64,000 nt of DNA from Emydura subglobosa (taxonomy: Eukaryota; Chordata; Testudines; Chelidae). The translations under genes were made by a program, and so were the position numbers. The notes beneath the pieces were generated by a model that was not told the origin of the DNA, did no database searches, and saw only the letters and a program-made list of their open reading frames with translations. The stretch spans positions 3,158,543 to 3,222,542 of the forward strand of contig ML680055.1 of NCBI GenBank assembly GCA_007922225.1, written 5' to 3'. Below are positions 45,076 through 55,780 of this stretch, piece by piece; position 1 is the stretch's first letter, and every line of letters starts with the position of its first letter.

Positions 45076-45880
45076 CATTTGCTATTGGTCATTCATTCGG
45101 AGGCAGCGTCTGTGCACGCTGGCTGCCACAGGACACCTTTGACAATTGGGCTGTAAGTGTCACCATGGGGGTTGTTCGAGGCTGAGCATCTTGGAAGTCA
45201 GTAGAGCTGCTGTAAACAAATCTCGTTCCAGATCTGCGCGGTGGCCCATTGAAGATCCAACCCTGAGTCACTGAAGGTCACTGTTCATCATTTGTAGGTC
45301 CTTATTCTCCTCTTTAAGATGTTTTGGCCATCCAGGCGGGATGATACCATGTGATCAATTACACCCCACAAATAGCGAGCGGTTTAAGTGGGATGCTCCC
45401 TGATCCCTGCAACATAGGCTGAAATATTTGAGCATAAGCTGTTTGGCAAATACTTTTCTTCCTAGGGACAGGGATTGGAAATGATCTGCAGACAAATACA
45501 GGCTCTGTTTGCAGGAGGGCTTATCTGCAAGGGATAATTCAGACTGGTCTAGTCATGACATTATTTTTACTTTCAGATCAGCGAGCTAGTGTTTGTAAGT
45601 ACTTTTCCATTAAATTTTAATTTCCCTGTAGAGTGAAATATTAATGAGAATCAGCTTAATACTGTCAATAGGAAATACAGACCCAAACAGATCATTTGCT
45701 AATATAATTACTTGGGAGTTTAGTCTATTTTAAGATGCAAAATTGCTCTGCTGGGATGATCTTATGCAGATAACAGCCATTTTCGCCTGCATTCCACCGG
45801 GGAGCTCAGGAAACATGATGAGTTTAGGGCCAAATCATCAGTTGTCACAATTTCCCTGCTGTGCCTGTCTAGGAGAATTT
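45076..45880. other. Unannotated DNA
   Basis: No gene or repeat is recognised. Confidence 0.5.
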
Positions 45881-45884
45881 GACC

Positions 45885-46008
45885 TGTTGATCCCCTGCGA
45901 ACATGGTATCCGAGCATCTTACACTCTTTAATGTCTGTATCCTCCCAACACGCCTGTGAGACGGGGCAATGCAGTTCTTCCCATGTTACAGATGGGGGAC
46001 AAAGGCAG
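45885..46008 (-). mobile_element. MIR SINE, first part of a split copy
   Basis: CCTGCGAACATGGTATCCGA, GCATCTTACACTCTTTAATG and ATGTTACAGATGGGGGACAA match the L2-like and core parts of MIR. It breaks off at GGCAGAG, exactly where the MITE at 46010 begins. Confidence 0.65.
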
Positions 46009-46009
46009 A

Positions 46010-46262
46010 GGGTATCTACGCTGCAGTTAGACACCCGTGGCTGGCCCCTGCCAGCTGATTCAGGCTTGCAGGGCTCACGCTAAGGTGCTATTTAACTGTG
46101 GTGTGAACGTTAGGGCTTGGGGGGCAGCCAGAGCTTTGAGATCATCCTGCCTCGCAGGGGCCTGGAGCCTGGGCTCCAGCCCAGGTTCAGATCTTGACAC
46201 CGAGCCCTGGTCAGCTGGCACTGGCCAGCCTTGGCTTTTTAATTGCATTGTGAATGTGCCTG
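46010..46262. mobile_element. MITE inserted in MIR (family of 35179)
   Basis: It begins GGTATCTACGCTGCAGTTAG, then ACACCCGTGGCTGGCCCCTG. It has the internal pair GCTAAGGTGCTATTTAACTG / TTTTTAATTGCATTGTGAAT. The GGCTCCAGCCCAGGTTC interior and the fold-back layout match the 35179-35422 element. Confidence 0.75.
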
Positions 46263-46462
46263 GGCTCTGCCTCGGGTCTGAGCCCAATCCCCTTTTCCAT
46301 CCACACACGCATCACTCTGACTTGGGTCCAGAAGCACTCAAGACCTGACTCCTAGGACTCTGTTGGCGGGGTGGGAGGTGCGGGGGGAGGTCAGCACCTG
46401 AGTCCCGTTGTGACCTGGGTTCAGGCTCTGTCGTTTTGCAGTGTGGCTGCCGCTCAAGCCAC

Positions 46463-46575
46463 AGGCCTGGTCTGCACAGTGCAGCATGGACGCTTAAGCC
46501 CGGGCGTGGAAACAGCGAGTGCACTAGCCTGGGTCCCATCAACCTGGGCTTAGAGTGCGGTGTAGACAGCCCCAA
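46463..46575. mobile_element. Small MITE-like element
   Basis: GGCCTGGTCTGCACAGTGCA at the left and GAGTGCGGTGTAGACAGCCC at the right are imperfect inverted repeats around a short GC-rich interior. Confidence 0.5.
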
Positions 46576-46619
46576 ATGGCTTAGCCAAGACTAGCCAGGG
46601 AGTCTGTAGTCCAGCTGGG

Positions 46620-46682
46620 CACTGGATGGGGGTGTCCCTCGGCCCAGGCGAGCATTCTAACCACTAGGCCATCCTTCCTCGC
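46620..46682 (-). mobile_element. MIR SINE, tRNA-like head of the split copy
   Basis: GAGCATTCTAACCACTAGGC then CATCCTTCC is the complement of the MIR tRNA-like head (GGCCTAGTGGTTAGA). With 45885-46008 it brackets the two MITE-like insertions. Confidence 0.6.
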
Positions 46683-47535
46683 AAGTCGCCCCACACACCC
46701 ATCTTCGGTAGTTCTAAAGCACCCGGGTCCTTGGCACTGCCGCTCCGATGCCATCGGGTCCACACGTGCACACAGAACCGCGTCTCCCTCCTGCCTCTGC
46801 TGCCGAGGGAATGGGGTGCTGAGCTGGGGGGGAGAGTGCCCCTAAATCCCCACACTGCTGGGACAGCCCAAACCTTCGCCGGCTTCCTTTCTCCTGTTTC
46901 ACTCGCCCTACAGAGCACTGCAGGAGGGGAGACGGCTGCCTCACTCACTGCACGCAGTCACTTGCTTTTAACCCAGATGTCCCGTTTTAACAGCATCCGG
47001 TTTAATCTCCGCTGCTTAAGACAATGGAATGAAGTGAATTGCCCGGAGCAGCTTCCTCTGCCAGGTAGCAGCCACTACCGCCCAAATGCAGGGGAGCTTC
47101 CACCCCGTCACCGCAATCGCAGCTGACAGGTGTGCTGTCCTCCCTGCACGCTGCCATCCGCACCTGCGCTTTGTAATAAGGGAGAGTTCTGCTTGTTCTT
47201 GACATGCTGCTGTCTGAACTCATTCCCGTGAACAAAGCACTGAGCCTGCGAGCTCCTGGAGGAACACCTGCCCGGTGTTGGAGCTGAATTTCAGGGCATG
47301 GCTTTTCCTGCGTAGCGTGCAGGTATCCTGGCGCCCATTGTGGAATCCATCGGGCCAGCGCGGCAGGCTGAATCCTGGCTCAAATCGACAGCGGGAGCTG
47401 GCCTCAAATGCATACTATGAAAGTGCTACGGAGCCTCCAAAGGTAAGGCTGCGTGTAATTTACCCTTAGAGCACGGGGTAAACCTTTCTGTTAGCGTTGC
47501 TCTATTATTACCTGTTAGAGACTTGTTACGGTCTG
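46683..47535. other. Unannotated DNA
   Basis: No gene or repeat is recognised. A 131-codon frame (46731-47126) has no domain. Confidence 0.5.
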
Positions 47536-47539
47536 GTGA

Positions 47540-47720
47540 GTGGGGCTCTGGGGTAGGACTCAGGAGATCTGGGTTCTTCTATCAATGACGTTAGGCAAAT
47601 CCATGTGTTCCTCTGTGCTTCTCTTTCTTCCCGTCATTTGTCTATTCATTTGTAAACTCTTTGGGGCAGGGACTGTCTTCCACAATGTGTGTTTGTTCAG
47701 TGGTTAGTGCCACAATCTTT
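47540..47720 (+). mobile_element. MIR/L2-like fragment
   Basis: GACTCAGGAGATCTGGGTTC, then a decayed core, then GTAAACTCTTTGGGGCAGGG and ACTGTCTTCCACAATGTG follow the order of MIR head, core and L2-like tail. Confidence 0.65.
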
Positions 47721-48299
47721 CTAGCTGCTCCCAAATTATGCCGATAATAGCACATCAGTCGCAAATGTCCTTTTTGGGCCAGAATGAAATGGGAAATCGA
47801 TCTGTTGGTTGGTTTATCAGCTGCAAACATTTTGAAATGTCTCCTTTCGGGAACTTTTCTGGTTTGCTTCACCCCGCTCTCCCTAGCAAATCAAATACTG
47901 AGTTCTGGGAGTTGGAAACTGCAACCCTCTAGGTGTGAGTCAAAGTCTAACACATAGGTCATATTTAAGTGTTGTTAATCTGTTCGTTCTTACACTATTA
48001 ACATGGCGAGTCATAATCATCTCCGTCTCCATCACAATTAGCATCATCAAATCTATTTGCTATTGAACAGATGCTCCAGAATCTCTACTTTCGTTGTAAA
48101 AATAATTGTGACCCTAGCCCTTATTATGTTCCTGGTCTGATTATGTTCCCAGCTGCAACAAAAACCTTGCAAATGTGACTCGATTGCAGATGCTGCCGCT
48201 CTAAAGGCAGCCTGAAACAAGAGCTCCAAGAGGTGTGAAGCTACCTCCGTCGACTGCCGCCAAATCGCCAGGTAAGTGTAGACCAGCCCTTAGTCTAAG
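47721..48299. other. Mostly unannotated DNA; one MITE end at its right edge
   Basis: AAGTGTAGACCAGCCCTT (48276-48293) looks like the right terminus of a GTCTACACTT-type MITE. A partner terminus was not found upstream. Confidence 0.4.
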
Positions 48300-49179
48300 A
48301 GGAGCACAGAATCTGGTTCACAAGGTAACTATGGCTGAGTTGCTCAGTAACAATGACCAAAATGTAATTAAACTTAGCATCCTTGTAGGGGAAAAAAATC
48401 CTCCACGGTAACATTTACACAAGAAGGAGAACGCTAGTTAGATGGACATTAAAAAGAGCGGTCACCAGGATAAAATGCCTGCAAGCAGCATGGAGACTCC
48501 TTAAAACCAACCTAATAGAGGCTTGGAGTAAACATATACCCCAAATAAAAAGAGACAGTAGAAGAACCTAAATAATTCCAGCATGGCCAAACAACAGAGT
48601 AATGGAGGCCACCAGAGGCAAAAAGGCATCCTTTAAAATTGGGAAATCAAACCCTAAATGGGGAAAATAGGAAATCACAAACTCAGGCAAGTTTTAAACT
48701 ATAAAAGTATAATAAGGCAGGCCAATGAATATTTTGAGAAGCAATTTGCTAAAGACACAAAAACAAACAGTAAGTTTGTTTTAAAGCACATCAGAAACAG
48801 GAAGCCTGCAAAACAGACAGTGGGGCCACTAGATGACAGAGATGTTAACAGAGCACTCAGAAAAGACAAGGCGATTGCAGAGAAGGTACATGAATTCTTT
48901 GCATTGGTCTTCACTGCAGAGGACGGAGGGAGATCCCCACATCAGAGCTATTCTTTTGGATAACAAATCTGAAATCCTGTCCCAAATTGATGTGTCAGCA
49001 GAAGAGATTTTAGAATAAATTGATAAACTAAACGGTAATACGTCACCAGCACCGGATGGGATTCACCCAAGAGTTCTGAAGGAGCTCAGATATGAAACTG
49101 CAGCACGACTAACTGTGCTTTGTAGCCCATCACTGACATCAGGCTCTGTGCCAGGTGGCTAGAGGATTGCTAATGTAAA
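48300..49179 (+). pseudogene. CR1 ORF2 middle region (between endonuclease and RT), decayed
   Basis: In the 48658-48963 frame, QANEYFEKQFAKDTKTNSKF, VLKHIRNRKPAKQTVGPL and KAIAEKVHEFFALVFTAEDG match the linker of CR1 ORF2 that precedes the reverse transcriptase. After a frameshift, IDKLNGNTSPAPDGIHPRVL then KELRYETAARL match the start of the RT fingers (DGIHPRVLKEL). Upstream, to about 48300, the relation is weaker and full of stops. The relic breaks off where the DIRS-like inverted repeat begins. In life this protein carried out target-primed reverse transcription of CR1 RNA. Confidence 0.8.
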
Positions 49180-50030
49180 AACCGGTTCTTAACCGATCGA
49201 TAACTGTTGTGCTTCGTGATGTGTTGCACACACCCATCCCAATGTAGGTGTCTGCATGCCGCATGCACAGGTGCTGGAATTTTTTCCCTCAGTGGTATCC
49301 ATCGCGTCAGCTCCAGAGCCTCCTGGTGCCGCGTGCTCATAGCGCCGGCATAAGGGGTCCCACCAAACCCATGCCCGTTCCGTTTCTTCTTACCGACCGA
49401 CTTTGATAAGAGGGGATGGAGGCCGGGTCTTGCAATGGATACGTGCAACACGTCTCGAAGAAGAACAGTTACAGAAAGGTTAGTAACCGTTCTGTCTCCC
49501 TCGAGTGCTTGCACACGCCCATTCCAATGTAAGTGTCTCACAAGCCGTTGCACAGGAGGTAGGCTCAGAGTTCAAGGAGGATCTGACTGCAAGACTGAGC
49601 CGTTGGAGTTGGCATCGTCTCCGGCCTGTTGGGTAACGGCACAGTGCAATGAGACTGTGTGCACCGAGGACCAGATTGCTGCTCTGCAGATATCTTGACG
49701 AGGAACTTGTGCGAGGAAAGCAGCCGAAGAGGTCTGAGATCTGGTGGAATGAGCAGTCAGGTTAGCCAGAGGAGGAACTCCTGTGAGTTGGTAACATGCC
49801 CAGATACACGAGATAATCCAAGATGAAATCATCTGGGCAGAGATGGGGAATTGCTTCGTTCTCTTTGCTACCATATGAACAGCTGAGTCGCTCTGCAGAG
49901 CACTTTGGTTCTTGGAATGTGAAATGCCAGGGATTGTCTAAGATCCAAGGAGTGTAGGTGGTGTTCTGCCCTATTTACACGGGGCTCAGGTTTTGGAGGA
50001 CACATTATCAAGCATTCCTTTTATTTTAGA
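49180..50030 (-). mobile_element. DIRS-like tyrosine-recombinase retroelement fragment
   Basis: An inverted-repeat pair opens the segment: 49180-49246 (GATGTGTTGCACACACCCAT) and 49431-49492 (TGCAATGGATACGTGCAACA). A directly repeated, related word set recurs at 49500-49545 (GCTTGCACACGCCCATTCCA). Inverted and split terminal repeats are characteristic of DIRS elements. The adjacent minus-strand frame encodes a tyrosine recombinase C-terminus. The right edge near 50030 is approximate, and no RT or RNase H part is present. Confidence 0.6.
49572..49874 (-). pseudogene. DIRS-type tyrosine recombinase C-terminal domain, nucleophile lost
   Basis: The recombinase would integrate the circular DNA copy of a DIRS element. 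In this 100-residue frame, residues 41-45 (AHSTR) give the H-x-x-R catalytic box, preceded by SSWIISCIWACYQLTGVPPL. Residues 62-70 (ICRAAIWSS) match the region holding the third histidine/tryptophan. Residues 73-78 (TVSLHC) stand where family members have ...HY with the nucleophilic tyrosine. The codon here (49641-49643 on plus) is TGT for cysteine, one transition from TAT. The text after it is not conserved. The N-terminal half with the first catalytic arginine is not seen. Identification rests on motif order from memory, so family naming is tentative. Confidence 0.6.
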
Positions 50031-50150
50031 TCAAAGCTAGGAGTCTCGTGTGATCCCATGACTCCAAGTCCTGGCGATTTACCCAAAACACCAAATATCC
50101 CAACGCTCATGACAAAATCACGAGAGCTGGCAGAGCTGCATGCACCTGGC
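50031..50150 (-). repeat. Unnamed interspersed repeat (GTGTTTTGGGTAAAT type)
   Basis: CTCGTGTGATCCCATGACTC, GATTTACCCAAAACACC and CATGACAAAATCACGAGAGC resemble a repeat that I have seen often in turtle and bird DNA (tttggtgtttt...cctggagtcatg on the other strand). Its class is unknown to me. Confidence 0.4.
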
Positions 50151-53100
50151 TCCGTGACAGCGCTGGCTCGTTCCGCAGCTGTTGGCACCAGCTGGACTCT
50201 ATGCTTTACAGCTGCGTCTAAATGGGCCGCTTGGAGCATAGCTTCCCCCCCAGAGCTGCGTTGCTTACAGTTCCTGGGCTGCCCTGTTGCCTGACAGTCC
50301 TGAGTTCTCCGAGCAAATCCGTAGACAGCTGGGGGAGATCCCATCGAGAGTTTTGCCCTTAGTGGGGCCAGGATTTTACCGGTCTTTCTTATCAATCTTC
50401 CTTCTCAGCCCTGCCGGGGTGGGATCTGGCAGCAGGACTAAACGAACAGCCGGGTCTGCGGCTTTGCCCAATGTCACCTGCCCACATTGGTGCCAGAGCA
50501 GGAATTCGCTACGATCGCTGGGCGCAGGCCTGAGTAACATGGCTCATTAATGTTCACAGTTACCTGGACTGGCGATAAAGGCTGAGACAAGGCCACTGCT
50601 CCCGGGTGGTTCAGAAGCAGAGTCTTGGGTTGCAGCCATGCGCCGCTGGGACAGATCCGTGTGGGACTGACGTGAGGGTCCCAGTTGCCCCATGGCTGAC
50701 TGGAGACGAGTTCTTCCTGTGGGAGGGAGAGGAGACCCAGGCCTGTGGAGGCGTTAACCGCTTTTGCCCAGACCTCCTCCCATTTGCTCAAAACTCAGTC
50801 TCTAAACCACTGTCGGCTGGGGCCCGTGCAATGGGAAAGCAAGAGGCAGGTGCTGGCCGATACAAACAGGAAATTAACCTGGCGACGTTTGTTGCCCCAA
50901 AACACTGGGCGGAAGGAAATAAACTGGCGAGTCGGCAGCACTGAAGCACCCTCTCGAAGGGCAAAGCCACTGCAGACACCCACAGCAGACGGGAGCTATC
51001 GCCCTCCAGCTCCCGCTCGTGTTACAGGTGCAGCAGTGACAGCCCACGGCTGTGAGATTGCGCCCGTCTCTGAGGGGTGTGTGTGTGTGTGGTGGCGGGG
51101 GAATGTCAGTCCGGCGCCCCGGGACGCAGGCGTCCGTTCCACAAAGCTCGCCAGCACAGCCGCCGCAGACTGCCTGAGGCGCATCATCTTCTGAGCCATG
51201 CAGGTGGGGTCTCTAGCTCTGGGCTGAGGTGGATTGGCAGGAACAGCCCAAGGGGGGGAGTTTGTACAGCTGCCATTTGGACAGCCTCCCTCCCCCCGGC
51301 TGGGGATAAAATAGAGGCTTCAAATCACACAGCCCCTCTGTCAGCCACTCGAAGAGCCGAGAAACAGCTGAATCGACCCTTCCCTTGAGGAAAAGCCCTC
51401 AGCTCCCTTCCGAGCAGGGAGATGGCATCACCCCCCCCTGAAAATAATGGGCAGGAGAATGAGGCGGCGAGATAAGCCCTGCCAAGGAGTGGCCAGTAGA
51501 GGCAGCCTGTGGCTGGAGGGGATTAAAACCCCCTCACCTGGCCTGCTGGGGCAGTCACAGGAGGGAAATAGACAGTTTCCATCTGAAAAGCAAAGGCTGA
51601 CTTGGAAAAGAACATCCCGCAGCATCACAATGAGTTGGCTGGAGCCAGGAACCCAGCCTGGCGGAGCTCAGCATCTCTCTTGGGACATTGCAAGTCTGGG
51701 TCAGGAAATGGCCCCCAGTGCGGGAAGTTCACAGCATCTGTTGCATTGTCCAGACCCTGCTGTGATAAATCCACATGCTGGCTGCGAGAGGCACCCGTAT
51801 TAGTTAAATCTTTCATCCCTCCTCCCGCCCCCGATAACGGGGGAGCAGTGACTAGCACCCAAGCCCTTCAGAGCTGGGCCACTTTTAACAGGACGTGATC
51901 TCACCTCCCAAGCTGAGCAGCAGAGAAGCACCTTGTCATGAGAAAAGTGTGGCAGGGAGGGGAGGCTGACACTGCTTCTGCCCCGGCCGGATTTATCTAC
52001 AGCTCTCTGGCCTCTGGGGCTGCTGAGTCAGAATCTTTCCCTATAACTTTAAAGTAACCCCCCTGTGCTACTCTTTGCTTGCCACCTTGCCTTAGATCCT
52101 GCTTTCCCGGATTGCGGCTGTGGCGGCAGCAGAGCCGGAGATAGAAGCCGTCCCTCCTGCCTGCAAGAGGGTAAATTACTGACATGCTTAATAAGCATAA
52201 CTTATCATTAGCCATAATTCACTACCCTGGCAGCAGCACAGCTGCTCTGCGAAAGGAGATTGTTTCTGAATGTAATAGGCACAGGGATGCCAGCCTGTCC
52301 CAAACCCACAGCCACATCTCCTCAGTGGAGTCACTAAGCCTGGGCGTCTGACCCACACCTTGGCTGCCAGCTGTTCGTGTATATTTTAAAGCTATAAAGC
52401 ATCCTCCCTGCCTCTGAGCCTGTGCAGCTCAGACGCGGGCCCATGAATCACAGTCACGGCAACTAAGGATAAGCTGAAACAAATGGCTTCTCTAGGCAGG
52501 CTGCTCCTTGGAGAGGGGCAAAACAACCGATTAAGACAATCGCGGCTGAAGCTAATAGTTTGTATCTGAAACCCTGTACGGGATTTCATTCGGAAACCCA
52601 CGGGATTGCAACTTGTGAAATGTGACAGAAAGAAAGACAGAAGTTCATGGGGTTGGATGGATGGATGGATGGATGGGGATAGCTAGATTAGATAAGGGAA
52701 TGCATAGGGATGGATAGAAAGAGGGTTTGTGTGGGGTTGGGTCTATAAAGAGAGGAGGCAGTATGGAGATCAATAGATAACGAAGAGGAACCTTTCCATC
52801 GGGACTATGGGGGCGAGTTCAAAGCACAAATTGCCTTTCAGTGGGCGCTGAGCACCCAACTGCCTCTGCAGGTCTCCCCCTCGTGGCTAGACTTTTCAAC
52901 AGTGATCAGCGGGCTGGGCAGAGACGTTCTCTATAGCAGCTGCTGCGTGCAGCACACTTTTGAAATTCTCTCCTTATGGCAAATAACGGAGGCTTGCGAC
53001 AAACTGCGTCTCAGGAGGCTACAGACCAAGAACCAGCCGCCAGGTAATTTCAGAGGCGGTGTCAATCTCAGCAATCTCCTCTCCTGTTCGCGGCCAGTTT

Positions 53101-53858
53101 GGAGGAAGGAAAACCGGTGCCATCCGTCAGATGAATGCTTGGCCCATGGCGCTTTATCTCCAGGGGCAGGACAATACGTTCGATGACTTGCAAGCACTGG
53201 CGTGTTTGACAGCGAGGCTGGATTTTCAACCCTCCTCCTGTTCTGTAGCTTGCCCGAGCAAACAATGGCGAGGCGGCAGCTCTGTGACGCGTGGCACGTA
53301 CCCCACCAGACTGCTCAGGGGAGGCCCGTTCATTGCACGCGCCCATTACGTCGGATGTTCCCTCCTGGCCTAGGTCCTGGAAGCAGCAAGCAGCTCAAGA
53401 GGTTTTTGTCCCTTCCCTCGTCTCCCTTTCACGTTGGCTTAAGAGGTGCTCATCGCAGTCACATTCGTTAGCGCCCGAGGTGTTCAAACGCATGTCACCA
53501 GCTCTCGGGGGTGGGGGGGGTCAGAGCTTTATTCAAAGGGGGGAAACCTCCCGTGTATGGGAGAGGCAGGCACTTGCTGCAGACCTGGGTGAGGGTCACC
53601 ATATGTGCAGGGCAGCTGGGACCCTGCTGACAAGCAAAGAAAGAGAGGCAACAGATGGAGAGCAAGGTGGTCAGGCGCTAAGGAGGGAGGGAGTGCTGGG
53701 GGCTTTTCTAACCTGAGCCCTATTATCCAGGGAAGCACAAACAGCCTCTGGACAGAGCACCCCCTATCTCCTCCTGTTCTCTCTCCTCCCCCCCTGGGGT
53801 TTAGAAAGAGCTCCTTTTCTATCCTCAGATCCCCACAGTTCCCTGCTAACTAGCATCT
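50151..53858. other. Unannotated DNA
   Basis: No gene is recognised. Short features inside are (GT)7 at 51077-51090 and (GGAT)5 near 52655-52676. There is also a decayed half of a palindromic mini-repeat near 52830-52900 (GGGCGCTGAGCACCC). Open frames are short or of low complexity. Confidence 0.5.
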
Positions 53859-53859
53859 G

Positions 53860-54208
53860 AGCTCAGACAGAGGGCCCCTGGCCTGGGAGCTGATTAGCAG
53901 AACACGGGGGGGGCTGACTGGTCCCCAGGCCCCTATTTAAACCCAGCACAGGATCGGGAACTTGTCTGTGCAACTGGGATCTGCTCTGCTCTGGACTGTG
54001 TGCCTTGTGTTTCCCTGGCTTGGCTCCCTGGTATCCTGACCCAGCCCGACTCTGGTTACTGAGCTGTGGTTCTGCTCTCATGTCCATCTCCTCACATCTG
54101 ACTCTCACTTTTGCCCTCTGGCCTGTTTTGGCCACCGAGCAAGTATCTGACCTGGCCTGATTCCTGCTTTGACCACTAGGTGAGACTGCCCTCGTCCGGG
54201 TCATAACA
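53860..54208 (+). mobile_element. Gypsy-like solo LTR candidate
   Basis: CCCCTATTTAAACCCAGCAC (53930-53949) reads as a TATA region. Downstream there are repeated CTGACTCT/CTGGCCTG-type words, and the segment ends in CGGGTCATAACA (about 54208). The CA terminus and composition resemble the LTR-type pieces at 10200-10853 and 20689-20771. The left boundary is uncertain. Confidence 0.4.
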
Positions 54209-54224
54209 GAACCACAGTTGCTGT

Positions 54225-54395
54225 AGGGTAAATAAGCCTTCTGGCTAGTCTCTGCTCTGCCACTGACTTGCTCTGTGACCCTGGGCAAGCCTCAATTTTC
54301 TCATCTCAGAAGGGAGATGATAATTCCAATCTTCACGGGGCATTGTGAGACCTCATTCATGAATGTCTCCAAAGTGCTTCTGAGACTCTTAGATT
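54225..54395 (+). mobile_element. MIR SINE fragment
   Basis: CTGCTCTGCCACTGACTTGC, TCTGTGACCCTGGGCAAGCC and TCAATTTTCTCATCTCAGAA are the sense MIR core. GTCTCCAAAGTGCTTCTGAG continues towards the tail. Confidence 0.8.
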
Positions 54396-55345
54396 GAAGG
54401 AGCTGTGTAGGTACAAAAGCTTTAAAGTTCTGGGTGGGACTCTCCTTCTGGGAGCCCAGTAGGCTGAGCACCACTTCCCATCTTGGTTATTTTTCACGCT
54501 CCTTGTGGCGTGCAGATGCCAGCTCCTGTTGGTTCCTGTTGCATGGTTCCCTGCCCGCACATTTGTGTCCTTACGTCCAATGCCGACCTTCACCTGTGCT
54601 CACAAAGGCCTGGAGGGCCAGGCTGCAACATAACCCCCCAGAGGGCTTGACAGAGAGTGGTGTTTGCAGAAGACGCTCCACGTGGATACTCAGCCCTCTC
54701 CAAAAGGGACTGGATATTTGCTGCCCATGGATCAGGCCTACGCGGCACAGGCCAGGTCGAGGTTAGCATGCAGCTGGGGATGCACTGGAGATTCCAGCAG
54801 CAAGCCCGCTCCCCGCCCTGGCTCCCCGGAAGGGCTGTCGTTATATCTAGACGTTGTCCTGTGGCACCGCTGACCTTTCCTAAACACACACAGGCTGCGG
54901 GAGAGAGGATTTGGCCCGCACCAGGGAATTAGAGCCGCAGATGTTCCCAGGAAGGCTGCACCCTTCAGAACTGGCAGCAGAACTCACGATACGCAAATTG
55001 AAGACTGACGGAGAAAGATAAATGGCTTTGGGTTTTTTTTTAATGCGTTCTACGAAGGATTTTAGTTTTAAACCCCTCTGTGCATGAGGTCTGGCTGGAT
55101 CCACTACGAGAACCTGAGTTATTCTGTTGGCATTGGGATTTCAAAGGAAAGGGTAGAGCATGGGTTTACTTTATGCATTTAACTTCCCACGACCACAGCA
55201 GCCAAACCTGCACTGAGAAACTGTCCCCAGGGATCTTTAGGGTACAAATTACTTCCCCAGCTTGATAGAATGGTTTCAAGTCTCTGGCCCCAGGTGGAAG
55301 TCTTGGTCTGGTTTTGATATCCAGGTTTATGGAAAAGCCCTGTAG
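54396..55345. other. Unannotated DNA
   Basis: No gene or repeat is recognised. Confidence 0.5.
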
Positions 55346-55348
55346 ACA

Positions 55349-55780
55349 CTGTCACAGGGTGGACTGGGCCCTGTAAGAAGGAACTGGTCCTTCCCACTTG
55401 TGCCTTATTAACAGCCTCAGGATGAGGCCTGATAGAGGGCAGCTGGTCCCTATGAAAAGCAGCAGGAAGCTGTATGGAAGAGGGAGCTGTTCAGGGATCA
55501 GCGTGGAGTTGAACTATCATGAGAAACCTAGGGCTGCAGAGAGTAAGAAAGCTCCTGCCTGCTGCTGAGCAGAAGGCTGCAGGAGAGCTGTGAGACACTG
55601 GGGGAGCCAGACTCCAGCCAGGTAGGGCTCAGAGTGGCCTGTGATAAGTTTGACTTTATTTTTGGGGCTCGGAGTTTTGTTCTGAACTTGTATGTTAATT
55701 AACCCAGAGCCTAAGCTTGCTTTGCACTTTTTCACCAGCTTCACCCCGGGGAGAGTCTCCGCTGGTGTAAAAGTGTTACT
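55349..55780 (+). mobile_element. LTR-like segment (putative)
   Basis: It begins TGTCACAGGGTGGACTGGGC, followed by non-coding DNA rich in CAGCAGGAAGCTG-type words of the sort found in sauropsid LTRs. No matching second LTR and no right border were found, so the assignment is weak. Confidence 0.25.
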
